This document shows, piece by piece, positions 31,088 through 43,395 of a stretch of 64,000 bases of DNA. The notes beneath the pieces were generated by a model, which was not told the DNA's origin, did not search any database, and saw only the letters and a program-made list of their open reading frames with translations. Numbering within the stretch: position 1 is the stretch's first letter; each line of letters starts with the position of its first letter. Made by a program: the position numbers and the translations under genes. Source of the DNA: Sweltsa coloradensis (taxonomy: Eukaryota; Arthropoda; Insecta; Plecoptera; Chloroperlidae); contig JAMZAV010000444.1 of the NCBI GenBank assembly GCA_024449915.1, positions 372,001 to 436,000 on the forward strand, given 5' to 3'.

Positions 31088-31345
31088 ATAGTAAGGATAC
31101 GCGCTGTAGGGTATCCAGCAGTTTTACCCGTGTGTCCCTTTCCAGGTGACTAAATATAGATATAATTTAGGTGTATGGAGTTGTGACGTTAATGCCTAAT
31201 GACGGTTTAAGAATGCACAATTCCTAGCATGCACATTGACAAATTATTAAACCAAGGAAAAGACTCTTAGTCACGATTGCATGTGGCTGTTATCGAACCT
31301 GTGGCTTCCCGTATCAGGGTCTACCGTCTCTGATGTAAAACAGCG
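31088..31345 (-). repeat. tRNA-derived SINE, reverse
   Basis: The distal part GTAAGGATACGCGCTGTAGG and a reverse tRNA-like head near 31265-31340 occur in the same order as at 43152-43395. Confidence 0.45.
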
Positions 31346-31680
31346 TTTAAAGTTGGCAACACCTTGGTTATACGAGTATATAATTTTTCACGTGTAAAGC
31401 GAATCGGCTTGTGCCGCCATGATACAAATTATTCACATCCCCACAACGCTCGGTTTAGGGTACAAGAGATATTTGTTTATTATTAGCTTACTTCAATAAA
31501 TCAACCCTAAATACTGTGTGAGATGATTAAATTTACACGATTTATCAAACTCGTGCAATCTTGCAATCTAACCCTCCCAAACCCAGTGTAGAGAACAATT
31601 GTGACGAGTGGTTCGTTCAGTGGGTTTATTCCGGCTTCCAATGTGAAGTATCCTCGGCTTAGCTAACAGAATTTATTACA

Positions 31681-34350
31681 TAGGATTTTAAATTCATTTA
31701 AATAATTTTGTATTTGATACTAGCATTAGACCTACAATTCTATCTAGAAGCTAATACGACATTTTAAATAACGGTTTTCGCGCGCATTTATTTAAGTGAT
31801 CAGTACAAAATTACAAGCACGAATAAGTTGTATCTGTTTAACATTGTTGGTGGAAGTGCCGGGTTGTAAGATTCCCCCCTTTGAGGTGGGCTATAGTTAA
31901 GTTCCCCTTGACTTCCAGAATCACAAATAATATTATGTAACAATAACGTCCAATAAAATTTAATACAATTAGGAAATTAAAAAACTTCATAATACATTAT
32001 GTATAGGATTTTAAATTCATTTAAGTAATTTTGTTTTTGATGCTAGCATTAGGCCTACGATTCTAGCCAGAAGCTAATATGACATTTTAAATAACGGTAT
32101 TCGCGCGCATTTATTTAAGTGATCAGTACAAAATTACAAGCACGAATAAGTTGTATCTGTTTAACATTGTTGGTGGAAGTGCCGGGTTGTAAGATTCCCC
32201 CCTTTGAGGTGGGCTATAGTTAAGTTCCCCTTGGCTTCCAGAATCACAAATAATATTATGTTACAATAACGTCCAATAACATTTAATACAATTAGGAAAT
32301 TAAAAAAACTTCATAATAGATTATGTATAGGATTTTAAATTCATTTAAGTAATTTTGTTTTTGATACTAGCATTAGACCTACAATTCTAGCCAGAAGCTA
32401 ATATGACATTTTAAATAACGGTATTCGCGCGCATTTATTTAAGTGATCAGTACAAAATTACAAGCACGAATAAGTTGTATCTGTTTAACATTGTTGGTGG
32501 AAGTGCCGGGTTGTAAGATTCCCCCCTTTGAGGTGGGCTATAGTTACGTTCCCCTTGACTTCCAGAATCAAAAATAATATTATGTAACAATAACGTCCAA
32601 TAAAATTTAATACAATTAGGAAATTAAAAAACTTCATTATAGATTATGTATAGGATTTTAAATTCATTTAAGTAATTTTGTTTTTGATACTAGCATTAGA
32701 CCTACAATTCTAGCCAGAAGCTAATATGACATTTTAAATAACGGTATTCGCGCGCATTTATTTAAGTGATCAGTACAAAATTACAAGCACGAATAAGTTG
32801 TATCTGTTTAACATTGTTGGTGGAAGTGCCGGGTTGTAAGATTCCCCCCTTTGAGGTGGGATATAGTTACGTTTCCCTTGGCTTCCAGAATCACAAATAA
32901 TATTATGTAACAATAACGTCCAATAAAATTTAATACAATTAGGAAATTAAAAAAACTTCATAATACATTATGTATAGGATTTTAAATTCATTTAAGTAAT
33001 TTTGTTTTTGAAACTAGCATTAGACCTACAATTCTAGCCAGAAGCTAATATGACATTTTAAATAACGGTATTCGCGCGCATTTATTTAAGTGATCAGTAC
33101 AAAATTACAAGCACGAATAAGTTGTATCTGTTTAACATTGTTGGTGGAAGTGCCGGGTTGTAAGATTCCCCCCTTTGAGGTGGGCTATAGTTACGTTTCC
33201 CTTGGCTTCCAGAATCACAAATAATATTATGTAACAATAACGTCCAATAACATTTAATACAATTAGGAAATTAAAAAAACTTCATAATACATTATGTATA
33301 GGATTTTAAATTCATTTAAGTAATTTTGTTTTTGAAACTAGCATTAGGCCTACGATTCTAGCTAGTAGCTAGCTAATATATGACATTTAAAACTAGGAAA
33401 ACGCTTAAGTCCCGCCGCGTTGTTGGATGAGCGTAATTGGTGCATTGAGCTGCCATGTGTTACGCGGATTTTCTTTTGTTCTGTGAAAAAATCATTACTT
33501 AGTCGAAGATTTTTTTTAAATTAAATTAAATTAAATAAAAAAATAACTTAATTTTTTTAATTAATAGTAATTTTAAAAAAGAAAAAAATCGTAAAATTGC
33601 TATTTTCATAAGAAATAAATATTCGATTGCGCTCAAATTTAACACGAATATATTAATTCATGAAATTAAGGTTCTGTGAAAAAATAATTACAATAGGATA
33701 AAGCATGTAGGTGTAATAAGTCAAAGAATTGTTTTAAAAAAGAAAAAACCCGTAAAATTTCGATTTTCATGAGAAATAATTTTTCGATTACGCTAAAATT
33801 TCGCACGAATATCTAAATTCATGAAATTAAGGTTCTGTGAAAAAATCATTACAATCGGATAAAGCATGTAGGTGTTATGAGTCGAAGAAAGTTTTTAAAA
33901 ATCGAAAAAAATCGTAAAATTGCGGTTTTTTATGAGAAAATTTCCCGATGGCGCGCAAAAACGTGGCAGTTCTAAGTTAAGAGATTTCGAAGGCCTCCAT
34001 GAAATTTCATCGCAATCGGAGTATCGGTTTAGCCGGAATCGTGTTAACAGACAGACAAAAATACAGAAAAAAAAAAACATTCCGGATTTTTTTCTCCAGT
34101 GTAGTGAAATGGAATCTTCGCTTCGCTCGCTACCCTCGCTACGCTCATCCAATAACGGTATTCGCGTGCATTTATTTAATCAATAATGCAAGCACAATTA
34201 ATAAATTGTATCTGTTTTACGTTGTTGGTGGAGGTGCCGGGTTGTTAGAATCCCCCTGTGAGGGTTTGGTAGTTACGTTCCCCTTGACTTCCAGGGTCAC
34301 AAATAACATTATCTATCAATAACATCCTTAATTCAGAAATTAAAAAAGTC
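31681..34350. repeat. Tandem array of about 324-bp units
   Basis: Units start at 31681, 32004, 32328, 32651, 32975 and 33299 (spacing 323 or 324). Each contains TATTCGCGCGCATTTATTTA and GGTGGAAGTGCCGGGTTGTA. Units differ at only a few positions. The sixth is split by Helitron-like copy C and resumes at 34153 as a more diverged end unit to about 34350. Non-coding. Confidence 0.93.
33393..34152 (-). mobile_element. Helitron-like non-autonomous element, copy C
   Basis: On the minus strand it starts TTGGATGAGCGTAGCGAGGG at 34152 and ends GCGTTTTCCTAG at 33393. Left flank GACATTTAAAA plus right flank TAACGGTATTCGCG rebuilds the intact array sequence GACATTTTAAATAACGG at equal length. The insertion is therefore exactly between A and T without target duplication. 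Two central units share GAAATTAAGGTTCTGTGAAA. 760 bp, non-coding. Confidence 0.9.
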
Positions 34351-37320
34351 CGGTCGAAATGGACTTGCTTAATTTCTGAATTGTATTAAATATTACACAA
34401 CAACAATTCTCCCCTGTGGGGATGGACATTTGAAATTTATGAATTGTATTAAATATTATTAATTCTACCTACGGGAGTGATTCCCGACTGTTCAAATCGA
34501 GAAATAACATCCTTGCAGAATGGAAATTTCCTCCTTTCCGTTGGTTTTTTTTATCGTGAGACGTCACACATTCAAAAAGGACCAAGCCAACCCTGTCGGC
34601 GTCAACGCCATCGAAGAGCGAGCAATAAGACAATGGCAAGATAACGTCATTTGAAACACAGACTTGGATCGTTGGCCATGGCTCGCCCACGAGTTGAAGG
34701 CGGTAGATTGCGGCTAAGGGTTTTCACAATGAAGCAAAATAACTGAAAATTAAATTTCCCCGGATACGAAGACAGTTTTTGTTGCGAGAGTGTCGTCCCC
34801 AGCTGCGAAGCTGGGATCGCGTGCGGCAGTGTCTAGAGAAGGCGGTGGACGTACGAGGCGTTGTGTTGGATTCACCGACAGCCGACACGAGGGAACGCGA
34901 TGCATTCTATGATCTTATCCTATAAAATTTAAAAAATAGAGCGCAAACATCGTCGTCATAATCTTCATCCTGCATAAATTATATAATATGGCTAGGAAAA
35001 AAACTATAAAATTAGACATTTCACTATTATTGTACAATGGGAGGATAGATACCGCTGTAAAGCTATCAAAATATTATGTTTTATGATGTTTAATGTCTTG
35101 TATAACAAGAGTGAAATTATTTTTAATTTAACATATAATATTAATTAATGTTACTATAGGAAACCATCTAGATACAACTTGACTCTCACGTGCCTGCTTT
35201 GTGAAGGGTCTGGTAAGGATGGTCATACTATTTGACAGAACTTGAAAACCAAGCCTTATATTTGTCTTGTTTAAGAAAGATAATGTTAAAACGTAGACTT
35301 TTGCCGATGGCTGGTACCGAACTGGTGACCTATTGAATCATATTTTCACGTTTAGCGTGTGTGACAAACATGTATCTCGACAAGTGAATGGGCAAAATAA
35401 CGCACCTATAGCATCTCCTTTACAATCACTCAAGAATGTATAAATCCTAAAGGTGTATTTCTTAAAAATGTATTAAAACAAAAAATAAATAGGTAAAACT
35501 AGCCGCATCTCCATTATAGAAATAGTCGGATTTAAAAATTTACTACCAGCGTGGATATATAGCTGGTTTTGAAGTTGATATCTGATTTTCTAGTGTTGTA
35601 TTATTGGACATGGCCTTGTTTTGAACTTGACTCAGTTATATGTGCACTGTATACAAATAGCTATTCAAATTCATGTCTAACTCATTCACTGTGTTAAAAA
35701 GTCAATATGGTTGTGCTCAACTTTTATGACACTTTGTTAATTGTTGTACCGCTAAAGATTGAAATGTTATTTCCTACTACGTGAAAAAATGTACGTAATC
35801 TAGATCGACATAGTAATTTACATGCTATTCAAAATACCACGGATTTACATGAAAACCGCTTGTTTGGGTGTTAGACATTCCACGATAATCGCATTCTCTA
35901 GTTGAGACAGTTTATCACACAAATTGTACAGGCTTCATGCTGCAAATAGAACACTATCATGTTATAGTACACCCCACATGAACACTATCATATCCCACAC
36001 ACTTTACAACACACTAATTAAATGCCCATTGTCTCCCCATTATTCATACACCCACATTGATCGCGTTTTTTGTGAACAGGTGCACACGAAGGGAGTGACT
36101 CCCATCAAAGGCACAGGCGATATTGACTTTCTGCATCATGCAATGTTTGGGGGGGGGGGGGGGTAAACACTACCCGTTCACTGTTGACCGAGTCTTGTAA
36201 ATAAAAAAATAAATACCGTTCTTTGTATTGCGCGTTTATGTGAGAGTAGAATTTGAGCGTTATTGTCGATTTGAATATTTACTTTCCCTTTATATTCAGT
36301 GGTTAAAGCTTTTGTTTAATATAATAAATTTGTTTGAAAGCCTGGGGGTCTTTGCCACAAAAAAATAAAATGTAAATTGTCTGGAATAAAATTCAACAAT
36401 TATTATTTTGACGGTATTCTTTTCCATTCAAACTACTTCAATCAAACATAGTTTTGTTATAGTGTGGATTTTGTTGAAATTCCACTCCAATCAAAATAAT
36501 TTCCATATATCGTTTATGGCAGCTTTATGAAAGTTTATGAGTATCAAAAAAAACCTTACAACACCAAACAAAATCGAGTCAAATTTTATTTAGTCAACTA
36601 TGTAGGAGTGAAATTGAACGATCACGAAAGATATTTTTCCAGTACTTGCTTTTATTACCAAGTTCAACGTATATCAACACAAACATAATCATAATTGTGC
36701 GAGAGTATGTATCTAACGCGATATCGGACACTTAGAATTTGAAACCAAGCAAGATTATGGAGAATATGATTATAAATAATGATTAATGATGTACAAACTT
36801 ACATTTCTACCCTCTTGTCTTGTTCACTTCCAAGTCCGCAGAATGTTCTGGCGGACCTTTGTCGAGGGCGTAGAGCGGCGGGTGCGTGGAGAGATTTCGA
36901 GAACCTTGCTTCACTCGTTCCAAAGAGTATAGTGCACCCTGAAACAAGAGAAGATGATAGTACATAATAAGTTTAGAGGAAGTGATCGACTTAGACCTCT
37001 TTAATTTTGGAAACCATCGATAAATTTGAGTTGGTAAATACGATATTACGATGTGTAAAATGTGATAGCCCGTGCTAGACAGATCCTGACGAACAGGCGA
37101 CTCAAAATTGTAAACACCCCAGCTCAGAAACAGGGAGCCCACTTCAAGTGTGAACCCAAGTTAAAACAATGGTATTTAGCTTTGGAGAGAAACAGTCACA
37201 TTAACAGGTCGAACCACAAGAAAGTTGTGAATTGGAAGAGACACGAATTGGACTTGAGCAGGAGAACTAAATGTTACAATGTTCAGATATATATTTTTTT
37301 AAATTTATGACATGTCTTTA
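34351..37320. other. Non-coding stretch with repeat fragments
   Basis: Holds inverted scraps of the array unit (GAATTGTATTAAATATTA at about 34378 and 34441), the AAGCCAACCCTGT repeat at 34581-34650, a SINE remnant at 35295-35370 (reverse, GCCGATGGCTGGTACCGAAC) and a G14 run at about 36150. No gene supported. Confidence 0.5.
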
Positions 37321-37325
37321 TCAGC

Positions 37326-38190
37326 GTGATAAACGATCAAGAAATAATGATTAAAAATAAGTGTGTTCATAATGTTTTAAAACTTTTAAGTCTTCACTAT
37401 ATAAGTACAATCACATACAATTCGGTGTTCCATGGACTAGTTCGTTGTGATATTAATAATGATTACAAAATGCAAATAATGTTTACTAACGAAGGTTTAA
37501 AAGAGCGTCAAACCATGGTGTATTCACTATTATATTTTCATCATTGCAGTGTGAAGAGTAGAGCTACTAGATTAATTGAAAAAATGTCAAGTTACCAAAA
37601 TTCAAGTGCCACAGCAAGAAGAAAAACTTTGAAAATCCCAACTTTAGAAGAGTATAGAAAAACGACAGATCTTCAATTTCTTGGGGAATGCTTCATGGTA
37701 CAACTGACCTCAACCCATTTCACAGGATTCAACAAATCTGTAATCGTGGAAGAGAGTACGGGCGTGGTGTCACCATGAAACCTCCCCAGGCAAGAACTTC
37801 GTCCTATCAACAAGGATATTACTATCGGAGTTGCAGATTATGGAATGATTTGCCGGTGGACATCCGTGAACTACACACTCGGAGCCATTTCAAATCTGCA
37901 CTAAAAAATTTCTTTTCTGGTGTATCCTGATAATTCTATTCTATAATTCACAATACCATTCATGTTTGTCATAATTTCATCACCCTCACTTTTTACATGT
38001 CTTCACACACATTGTTTTCTATTATTGTATAATGTATTTTTAATTAATTTAATTGCAATGTATTAGTATAAGTATTGAGTAGGTTGCTAGACACTAAATT
38101 GTGAATGGGGCTATGCCCTCTTTTAGCAGCCTATAACACATCAATCTGTTAAAACAATAAATAAAATAAATAAATAAAATACTCCAAGCA
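37326..38190 (+). mobile_element. 3' end of a LINE (non-LTR retrotransposon), degraded
   Basis: One frame (37326-37778) then another (37688-37930) give a disrupted protein. The end reads YYYRSCRLWNDLPVDIRELH.. then SHFKSALKNFF, matching the R.WN.LP..IR....FK..LK block at the C-terminus of LINE reverse transcriptases of the CR1/Jockey type. A 3' UTR follows and ends in AATAAA repeats (38153-38180), the usual LINE tail. It is 5'-truncated and frameshifted, so dead. Confidence 0.7.
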
Positions 38191-40239
38191 ATCGGAGCCA
38201 GTTTTACCGATTCAACACGCATTGGGAACCGCTGTTTACTTTTACAATGTACCGGAGTCCTCTCTGTAAACAGAATGTAACGTCACTCATCTAATTTTCC
38301 CTTGGTAAACCCACGCAAACAAGATCCACACAATATGCAAGTTTAATTCAAACAATGCACGATTTCAACGTCTTCGTATTTGAAAACCCAAGGGTCTTTG
38401 TAAAACTCCCGACTAAAACAGAATTATTAATAATTCGAACATTACGAAAGGTTTCCAATCCCAACTCGAAGCTCGGGCGACCTCGACGAAGTCTGAAAGA
38501 GAAATTGATGTTGAAACTTGGGGTACGAGTGTGGAGTCGAGATCCTTGCAAATATTATAAGCATTGAGACGAAGACACTTGAAAGTTGAGGCAACTCGGT
38601 GAAGCGAGTGGAGTTCACTGATAAATGTGTTTTATTCACTAACACGAGGGAAAATCTTCAATCGTCCTTTCGCTGGAATAATTCCTCTTTCATACGCCCT
38701 TCTGCTTCACGCATTGGATGATATTAATATTGTAAGCTACTGCTCCTTGACGACACATATGCACATGCTTACTACATTTATCGGACAAAATGTCTTAGGA
38801 AAATTTAGGATTCCACTGTTTATTAACATCACAGATTTCCGAAATTTAGCACAGTTGTCAAAGAAACAAAAATTATGACGTATTTTGCGAGAAAATAGAT
38901 GATTAATATAAATACGGTAGTAACAAATTTATTGATTTTAGATTTTGTTTCAAAACTTAAAAAACAGAAATGTTAGTATTTTGGGACGATCCGTCCAGCT
39001 TTATAACTTTCTTTATAAATAATTGTTTGACAACTATGAACAGTATCACACCAAACAAAAAGTATACTGGCTGAATATGTAGGGTTTGATATGGCAATTA
39101 TGTTATTTGTTAAAACAATTCAAACATGTGTATTCATCCCTGCAGTAGTATTTAACAAAGTATTTGTACGGAGAGCATAGAAATGGGTATTAAAATTAGT
39201 GAAAATTATTCAGAGGTGTGATTGTCAATCAACTAGACAATAATATTAACTTGATTTCTCATTTTCATTTATCGGGAAACACTCCCGTAGGTGCAATTGA
39301 TGATATGGAAATCAATCAAAAAAATTATAGGTGCGATTGATGATTATTATGGAAATCAATCTAGAAATTAAAAAATCTATCGCAGTGTTTTGTGTATGGA
39401 ATTGTTCAAGAAGTACAAAAGTAATTACTAGAACAGATGTAAAGGAAATCTTGCAAATTAATTAGTGATAGGAATACCCATTGATAATATTTTCAACGAC
39501 ATAAAAGGTTTGTTAATATCATTGGGCCACGAGTAGTGAATCTACTGTTACATGCTCAAGAAGTATGTTGTGATTAAACTTTCCTAGCTGAAAGTTTCCT
39601 TTGAATTAGACACAATCATACAGAATGACATTGTATAGCCAGGATTCCATTAGATTGAGAGGGTGTTATTGAATACACCAGAGGGTAGCAAAAAGCAACT
39701 TTCACATTGAAGAATTTTTCCGTACTGTCATTTTGCTTTCTTCGTCTTTAGAGTTGGTTCGGAATAGAGCGAGAGAGCGAGAGAGACCCAATCTATGTTC
39801 CTTCCTATCTTAGCCGGGGGTCCCAGTCTTTGTATTTCTGAGTCTCCATCCCAGTTTGTCTGGTCGTGGGATTCAAAATATGACAACAATTTATTATTTA
39901 AATATGATTTAATTAATACATATAGATGCCATTTTACGTTAATCGCAATTAAATTAAATTAAAATATATATTATGACAAACGATATCTGCCACCAACAAA
40001 ATGTTAGCTCATGATATTGATGTATAACGATTTATAACAGGACGAATTGATAGTAAAGCGTAATGAAACATTTGCAAATTTAAAAAATCCTAAATTTAAA
40101 TAATTTAACAATAATACCAAAAGAAAAACGATGATAAATCATTTGTGGGATGTCGAATTAATGACACCCATTAGCAAAAATGTCAATCTTCATGGAAAGG
40201 TGTTTAAAAGCTGCTGGACTAGACGAATGAAGTTGAAAT
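38191..40239. other. Non-coding stretch
   Basis: AT-rich with no supportable gene. A diverged tandem duplication lies at 39289-39385 (AGGTGCAATTGATGAT / AGGTGCGATTGATGAT then GGAAATCAATC). Confidence 0.5.
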
Positions 40240-40389
40240 ATGAAACAAATGGCTGCCGATAAGAACAAGAAGGAACTCTTGAGAGGAATCAACACGTCTC
40301 GGTCCATGTCAGACTGCATGGGTCCTAGCCCCAGCGTTTCTGCATGTTTGCCCAATAGTTCCAATGGACACAAAACTAATAATATATTT
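40240..40389 (+). CDS. Candidate orphan coding exon
   Basis: Fifty codons from ATG at 40240 to a GTAAGA donor at 40390: MKQMAADKNKKELLRGINTS.. then MGPSPSVSACLPNSSNG. An in-frame TGA precedes the ATG, and composition is protein-like, with Ser/Pro-rich second half. No family recognised and no partner exon found. Confidence 0.28.
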
Positions 40390-40903
40390 GTAAGACGGTT
40401 AATATTTTTGCGCATATTTAGAGGAAGAGTGCAAAGCTTACGATCCTCCTGGAGAAAAGAAGGTACTTCAGAACCCAGTCACGTTCCAGACCCCAACGCA
40501 CAGACGTGTTAAATTATCTTATGAAACAGGAGAGATTAGGTAGCGTTTCGACCCCCGTGAGAGACGCGTCTTCACGTGAAACTGTTTGTCAGTAACTAAT
40601 TGTTGGAAAATATACTAGTGCAGAGGGGAGGTGAAATATACGGGGTAGATCAATCTCTGTGGACATAGCTGCAATAACTCAAAACAAACCATCAATATTG
40701 GCTGTAACAGGTAACATACAACACAATGTTCTTCCTACTTGGCTAATTATTATTGTACGGGTCATTAAAAAAAGTAATTTAATTTTTAATATTTTATTGG
40801 ATAGTTCACTGTAATTATATTAAGAATAAAGTGGTACTTAAACTTTAATTTACCTGGTGCTACATCGCTAAATTCTGAACACTGTAACATAATTTATAAT
40901 AAA

Positions 40904-41160
40904 TGCCGACAGTGGCAGCTCAAGCGTAAAGCGCAAAACTCTGATTCGAAAGATCACGGGTTCGTAACCCGATTCCCGCCACCGGCAATCCTGTCTGAAT
41001 GTTTTCCCCAAAGCCAACGGACATTTCCTTCTCAATTATCCAAACTCCAAAATGAAAGGACATTTCCTTCTCAATTATCCAAACTCCAAAATGATAGACA
41101 CCTAGGGCACCAGACCTAGACACCTGGGGCATGCATCGCACTATGGACAGGTTTCCACGA
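40904..41160 (+). repeat. tRNA-derived SINE with internal 37-bp duplication
   Basis: The head GCCGACAGTGGCAGCTCAAG is followed by a GGGTTCGTAACCCG B-box and CCACCGGCAATCCTGTCTGA. In the body, the block GGACATTTCCTTCTCAATTA to AAAATGA occurs twice in tandem. Confidence 0.75.
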
Positions 41161-41619
41161 TAAATTATTTTTTGCAAAGAATTGAATTAATTCACAAATA
41201 AAGATTATAATTATTCTTGATCTGTTAATGCTTACAAATATTAAAATGTGTCTGGTAATTCACTAATACACCTCAAACTAGACATGAAACAGTGTCTAGC
41301 ACAGCTGGACGAAGATAAAAGAACTATCGTAAAAAAAATCACCGAATACGGACAAAATCAGTGACTGGTGAGTTTAACTTTCAAGAAACACTCATCAATT
41401 AATAATTCAAGTTCTATTATAATTAGTCATGTTCGTTTAAATGATGGTAACTGCAGCTGTGGTTAGATTAAGTGGATTGAAGTTAATTAATTGCTGCATA
41501 GATAACGTTCATTTTTTCGAAAAACATTTTTTTGCGATACAGTTCGTTTGCATGTATTTGACACACTGTCGAGAATGTACAACATTCGGACGTCTGTTAG
41601 CCAACTGTGAAGCAATCAT

Positions 41620-41850
41620 CATCTCATTACGAGGCGCACAAGGCTGTCACGGTCCGCCTAATCTCCCTCGCTCGGACTCGTGCTGGGTTGTTGTTGTTGT
41701 GGCGCGCGCTAAACGAGTGAGGGGTGGGGGGTGTTGGTAAGAGGGGTAGAGCCACGCAGCCTGCCGGCCCCTCGCTAGTTGTGTTGTGTCCGACGCCCGA
41801 GACAGACCGACGCCACCGACGTCGTCGTCGTCGACTTCTACACACGCGCG
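41620..41850 (+). promoter_or_regulatory. CpG-rich block, possible promoter and non-coding first exon
   Basis: A sharp GC-rich, CpG-dense island in AT-rich surroundings ends at ACACACGCGCG followed by a strong donor GTGAGTAC at 41851. It contains GTCGTCGTCGTCGAC. This resembles an insect 5' UTR exon whose gene body lies to the right. No coding exon is attached. Confidence 0.38.
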
Positions 41851-43151
41851 GTGAGTACTCGCCACTCGTAGAGTTCATTCACGAAACTTGAGGCGGCAAA
41901 CGATCGCTTGTGTGTGAGCATTTCAAAACATTGTCGTGGGGTTAGAAGGATTCACATTTTGGTTAATAAAACGTGCGCTGTATTATAAACACGATTTACT
42001 GTGGGAATAGGCTAGTCAAAATATTTAGAATTTAGAACATTTTAAAATGTTCACAAATCTAACATTACAATTTTCAAGTTATTTTCAAGTTGTGAATTTG
42101 TAAACATTACAAGGCTAGTAAATATAACCTAAAAAAACCATTGTTACACAGATATGGCACTATTCACAATTTGTGCGCGTAATATTATTTTGGTAAACAA
42201 AGAAGGAAACCCATTGCTCAAACCGTATTAGTGTATTTTAATGTGTGAACAAAACGAACATTAATTTGTACAAAACAAAGAACCACGTGCATTTCCCGAA
42301 ATGGGGAAAGAATCATAATGTTCAAACCAATCACAATTTGTAAATTTACGATGTGTTCAAAACGAATAACGCTATATTATCCCGCAGTTTACTGTTTAGT
42401 GCATTTTAGTGAACCGTTGCCCTCAAATAATGTACAAATTTAAGTATCAGCGATGTGAATTTAGGTGTAATGAGTGCTTTTACTACCGTTCGTAAAAGGC
42501 AAATGGACGCACTCAAAACTCAAGCTTGCTACTTACTACACTCGTAAACATGAATATCTTTGCAGGTATTTAAATAGGATCCAAACATGTATCCACCTCA
42601 AGTAAAACACGCACAGGCATTTCCCCTGTTTTATAGTTTGTGTGTTATCTACGTATCTAGACACTCTAGGTGTCATGATGATATGCTAATGAGCTCTAGA
42701 CTAGGATGATGTTATTTGACTAAACTATGCAAACAACTGGATACAACACACGCACACCTGTAGTTTACCTTGTGTTACTCTAGAAAACTAGAACCATTTC
42801 AATTAAATAAATGTATTATTTACCTTGATGTACAATACACATCACTAAAACGATTACTGCCTTTGATTGTGCAGCGAATTTTCAAGAGAATTAAAAAATA
42901 ATAATCTTGAAAACTAAATCAGTTTGAAGTAAATGAATGTATTATCTACATCGGTGTTCAATGCAAACAGCAATGTTCATAACAAACATTTTACCTTTGA
43001 TTCTGGAGGGAAATTTCCAAGTAATATAAGATCATTAAAATACGCATTTTCTAAGTAATAAAAATGTGATACAAACGATTTCTTACTGAGGAAGCCAAAA
43101 ATAAGTTTGTTGAATGGTTTAAGTAGATTGATCAGATAAAAATCAAACAAA

Positions 43152-43395
43152 TATTCGTAAGGATGCCCGCTGTAGGGCACACATTAGTTTTACCTGGTGT
43201 GAATGTGACCCTCTTCAAGAGACTAACTAGGAAATTAGGGTGTTACAGGGTAATGGTGAAGGGAATGTCCGTGGGCTATTTAAGGGGATTCAATCCCAGT
43301 ATAAGCCTTGACGGCGGAAGAAAACCTGCGAACATTTTTCAGTCAGGATTGCCGATGGCTGAATTCGAGCCCATGGCCAACGAGTAACGCATTAT
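43152..43395 (-). repeat. tRNA-derived SINE, reverse
   Basis: From the 3' side: GTAAGGATGCCCGCTGTAGG, GGGAATGTCCGTGG, then TCAGTCAGGATTGCCGATGG and a degraded B-box (GAATTCGAGCC). Confidence 0.6.
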
